This document shows positions 63,501-64,000 of a stretch of 64,000 bases of DNA, in pieces; position 1 is the first letter of the stretch, and every line of letters starts with the position of its first letter. Source of the DNA: Paracoccus laeviglucosivorans (GTDB lineage: Bacteria; Pseudomonadota; Alphaproteobacteria; Rhodobacterales; Rhodobacteraceae); contig NZ_FXTK01000008.1 of NCBI RefSeq assembly GCF_900182695.1, positions 1 to 64,000 of the forward strand, given 5' to 3'. The translations under genes and the position numbers were made by a program. The notes below the pieces were generated by a model. The model was not told the origin of the DNA, searched no databases, and worked only from the letters and a program-made list of their open reading frames with translations.

Positions 63501-64000
63501 ATGAACGACACAACGCCTGAATCTGGCACGGAACGACAGCAGACGACAGCAGGCGAGCCGCCAGCAGCCGCACAGATGCACGCATTCCTGCGCAAACGCA
63601 TCGTTTCGGGCGATCTTGTCCCCGGAATGCGGCTGTCCGAACAGGACATCGCAGACCAATACGACCTGTCGCGCCAACCCGTGCGCGAGGCGTTCATCCG
63701 CCTTGCGGGCGAAGGTCTGCTTGAGGTGCGGCCCCAGCGCGGCACATTCGTCACCCGCATCAACATGGATTGGGTGCTGGACACGCGCTTTATCCGCGAA
63801 TCGGTCGAAGCCGACATCGTGCGCCTTGCCGCCCGCAATGTCGCGCCGCATCAGATCGCCTTGCTGCACGAATTGCTGGACCGGCAGTCGCAACTGATCA
63901 ATGGCGAGGTCGCCCCCCTTGTCGCGCTGGATGAGGAATTTCACTCGGCTCTGGCCGCCATCGCCGGAAAGCCCTTGGTCTGGGGCCATCTTCAGGGGCT
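63501..64000 (+). CDS. GntR-family (FadR subgroup) regulator, 3' end outside the window
   Basis: The first 166 residues of a GntR-type regulator. A 25-residue Glu/Gln/Ala-rich leader precedes the winged helix (FLRKRIVSGDLVPGMRLSEQ; LSRQPVREAFIRLAGEGLLE), followed by the FCD effector domain with the metal-binding DEEFHSALAAIAGKP. FadR-subgroup regulators of sugar-acid operons often respond to the acid or its keto-deoxy product. It is directly behind galM, so the operon has one LysR and one GntR regulator. GGAGG precedes the ATG at 63501. Confidence 0.9.
   Translation, partial: MNDTTPESGTERQQTTAGEPPAAAQMHAFLRKRIVSGDLVPGMRLSEQDIADQYDLSRQPVREAFIRLAGEGLLEVRPQRGTFVTRINMDWVLDTRFIRESVEADIVRLAARNVAPHQIALLHELLDRQSQLINGEVAPLVALDEEFHSALAAIAGKPLVWGHLQG

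Noticed and set aside
1..64000. CRISPR arrays, insertion sequences, prophage, integrase or restriction genes
   Set aside because: None seen: no regularly spaced direct repeats, transposase, phage structural or defence-type genes; composition is even across the window.

Overview
The window is high-GC alphaproteobacterial chromosome, most likely from the Rhodobacteraceae and possibly Paracoccus or a close relative. The support is gene content and order rather than a marker gene: glpD/glpR next to ugpBAEC, BioMNY, the rsmB-heparinase-purH-lspA-DUF3035-M16-M16-mutL run, an isoaspartyl-methyltransferase-like gene paired with tolC, surE-pcm-nlpD, and a ChvE-GguAB sugar operon beside a LysR gene. 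Genes are tightly packed, often with ATGA or TGATG overlaps. I see no rRNA, tRNA, insertion sequence, prophage, CRISPR array or integrase. The window looks like stable core chromosome, not an island.

Layout. 1-5.4 kb: glycerol-3-phosphate use (5' end of glpD, a GlpR-like repressor, UgpBAEC importer). 5.4-7.9 kb: biotin ECF importer BioMNY, convergent with a beta-carbonic anhydrase. 8-13.5 kb: M17 aminopeptidase, NlpC/P60 hydrolase, Lys1-type saccharopine dehydrogenase, soluble aldose dehydrogenase, DUF3775. 13.5-24 kb, minus strand: mutL, two M16 peptidase homologues, a DUF3035 lipoprotein, lspA, purH, a heparinase II/III-like protein, rsmB. 24-30 kb, plus strand: a DUF1674 SDH assembly factor, an RND efflux pair coupled to selD, a small secreted protein. 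30-32.3 kb: a small sugar-acid group (SDR, FucU-like mutarotase, aldo/keto reductase). 32.4-45.7 kb: metallopeptidase, thioesterase, FAH-fold enzyme, methyltransferase-like protein, TolC, a PopZ-like protein, NlpD-like protein, Pcm, SurE, a TSUP exporter with its TIGR02186 partner, and a run of acyltransferase, SDR, GDPD, RidA and YbjN genes. 45.8-52.4 kb: SMC, LrgAB, a small conserved protein, EF-P, a GNAT.

52.4-64 kb is the most coherent pathway. A LysR regulator is divergent from a ChvE-GguA-GguB aldose importer. The importer genes run with no real gap into a dehydratase, an aldose 1-dehydrogenase, KDGal kinase, KDPGal aldolase, a lactonase, a mutarotase and a GntR regulator that is cut by the window edge. 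Together these give a complete De Ley-Doudoroff route: galactose to galactonolactone, galactonate, KDGal, KDPGal, then pyruvate plus glyceraldehyde-3-phosphate. The dehydrogenase and dehydratase belong to L-arabinose/D-galactose dual-substrate families.

No unmistakably new multi-gene system was found. The best leads are DNA-level signals (a concentric dyad between glpD and glpR, a LacI-type palindrome by the sugar operon with no LacI gene in the window, and stem-loops at gene starts and between cistrons) and under-studied protein pairs (TSUP/TIGR02186, methyltransferase-like/TolC/PopZ-like, RND/SelD).
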